From positions 184,674 to 248,673 of the forward strand of contig NZ_JAKCWP010000007.1 in assembly GCF_028767125.1 (NCBI RefSeq): a stretch of DNA of 64,000 nucleotides, written 5' to 3'. The notes beneath the pieces were generated by a model, which was not told the origin of the DNA, did not search any database, and saw only the letters and a program-made list of their open reading frames with translations. Shown here piece by piece: positions 63,144 to 64,000 of the stretch. Source of the DNA: Chelativorans sp. YIM 93263 (GTDB lineage: Bacteria; Pseudomonadota; Alphaproteobacteria; Rhizobiales; Rhizobiaceae). A program made the position numbers and the translations under genes. Each line of letters opens with the position of its first letter. The first letter of the stretch is position 1.

Positions 63144-63917
63144 CTATTGGAGGAATCGGTTCGTCAAGGTGCCGATGCCCTCTATCGACACGGAAACGGT
63201 GTTGACCGGCTCCTTCATCGAACCACCACCAAGCGATGTGCCGCAACAGATCAGATCGCCGGGAAGGAGCGTCATATCCTGCGAGAGCAGGCTGACGAGA
63301 AGCGCAGGCGGGAAGATCATGTCGCTCAGGGGATAATTCTGCCGTTCCGCTCCGTTGAGCTCCGTGCGGACATGAAGCTTGATCGGGTCGAGCCCTGTGG
63401 TGATCGCTGGACCAAACGGCCCGAAGCCATCGAAGCTCTTGGCGCGCGCCCATTGGGCGAAGGTCTTGTCGCGACTGATGATGTCACCCGCCGTGATGTC
63501 GTTGACGCAGGTGTACCCGAAGATTGCTTCCGCGGCTTCCCGCTCCGAAGCATTGCTGGTTGCGCAGCCAATGACGATGCCCAACTCCCCCTCATAAACC
63601 ACCCGCTCCGTATAGGAGGCGGGTCGGTAGACGTCCGCTCCGGGTGCGGCGATGCTGGAGACCGCTTTGAGCAGATAAAGCGGCTCGGCGGGTATGGCGA
63701 CCTCGAGCTTAGCCGCAAGCTGATGGAAATTGTTCCACAGCGCGATGATCTTGGAGGGCTGGCACGGCGGCAGCAGCTTTGCCTCGTGCAATGGATAACG
63801 CCTGCCGGACGGTCGGGGCGCAGCGAATAGATCGCCTTCGTGCACGACAATCTCCTCACCATCGATCAACCCGAGTTGAACCTGCCCATCCTGTTCAAAA
63901 CGTACCCAATGCGCCAT
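63144..63917 (-). CDS. Fumarylacetoacetate hydrolase-family protein
   Basis: A 257-residue FAH-superfamily enzyme. Metal ligands are seen in VVYEGELGIVIG (E-x-E) and YTCVNDITAGDI (Asp); the C-terminal GDLICCGTSLGGGSM is typical. Members hydrolyse or decarboxylate 2,4-diketo acids, acylpyruvates or oxaloacetate. Convergent with the acyl-CoA synthetase pair and followed on its own strand by no further gene. AGATGGAGGAAAC lies directly before the start. Confidence 0.85.
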   Translation of the reverse strand: MAHWVRFEQDGQVQLGLIDGEEIVVHEGDLFAAPRPSGRRYPLHEAKLLPPCQPSKIIALWNNFHQLAAKLEVAIPAEPLYLLKAVSSIAAPGADVYRPASYTERVVYEGELGIVIGCATSNASEREAAEAIFGYTCVNDITAGDIISRDKTFAQWARAKSFDGFGPFGPAITTGLDPIKLHVRTELNGAERQNYPLSDMIFPPALLVSLLSQDMTLLPGDLICCGTSLGGGSMKEPVNTVSVSIEGIGTLTNRFLQ

Positions 63918-63958
63918 TATGTTTCCTCCATCTTCGTGAAATCTCCGAGTGGCCGGCC

Positions 63959-64000
63959 CTATTCGTCGAGCGCCTTGACGATGTTTTCGGTCATCTTCTT
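63959..64000 (-). CDS. Partial gene, last 13 codons only
   Basis: On the minus strand the frame from the window edge reads KKMTENIVKALDE and ends in TAG at 63959-63961, 41 bases upstream of the FAH start. It is probably the 3' end of a gene co-transcribed with the FAH gene. Too little is visible to name it. Confidence 0.45.
   Translation of the reverse strand, partial: KKMTENIVKALDE

Overview
The window looks like chromosomal DNA of a GC-rich alphaproteobacterium, most likely of the order Hyphomicrobiales (Rhizobiales). The signs are a C4-pathway 5-aminolevulinate synthase, a SAM-II riboswitch in front of metZ, a long two-domain dCTP deaminase, an N-acetylglutaminylglutamine amide (NAGGN) osmolyte operon, many solute transporters with their own regulators, and a beta-hydroxyaspartate cycle cluster. 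No insertion sequence, prophage or CRISPR array was seen. Assignments rest on reading translations and motifs by eye; no database search was possible.

Layout. 0-0.8 kb: C-terminal part of an FG-GAP/ASPIC protein. 0.8-9 kb: sugar-acid catabolism (serine hydrolase, RraA-like aldolase, arabinonate-type dehydratase, SMP-30 lactonase) divergent from a TRAP transporter and a GntR regulator, with a long palindrome between the two units. 9.2-21.2 kb: a Wzx/Wzy-type surface polysaccharide cluster with aminotransferase, initiating sugar transferase, sulfotransferase, two glycosyltransferases, EpsG-like polymerase, pyruvyltransferase, flippase, UDP-uronate epimerase and two UDP-sugar dehydrogenases. A tRNA-Arg-like 5' fragment lies just beyond it. 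21.7-25.8 kb: a polar amino-acid-type ABC transporter with a LacI regulator and two matching operators. 26.2-33.6 kb: a carbohydrate ABC transporter with an isomerase, an oxidoreductase and a second LacI regulator with two identical-type operators.

33.7-40 kb: tRNA-Gly(CCC), a NavBac-like sodium channel, dcd, SAM-II riboswitch plus terminator plus metZ, a GC-rich 0.9-kb stretch with no recognised gene, hemA and a MarR regulator. 40-46.7 kb: NAGGN trio, Lrp regulator, LprI-like secreted protein and a small hypothetical gene. 46.9-51.3 kb: sulfonate/nitrate-type ABC transporter, tRNA-Phe, cyclopropane fatty acid synthase. 51.3-57.4 kb: a small unrecognised gene, then bhcDCBA (minus strand) and divergent bhcR. 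This is the complete beta-hydroxyaspartate cycle, which turns two glyoxylate into oxaloacetate. 57.7-63 kb: oxalyl-CoA decarboxylase, formyl-CoA transferase, and a divergent pair resembling succinyl-CoA synthetase subunits. A convergent FAH-family hydrolase and a partial gene end the window.

The part most worth following up is 52-63 kb: a full glyoxylate assimilation cycle beside oxalate catabolism and an ADP-forming acyl-CoA synthetase whose phosphohistidine machinery is kept but whose acyl-binding loops are unlike succinyl-CoA or malyl-CoA synthetases.
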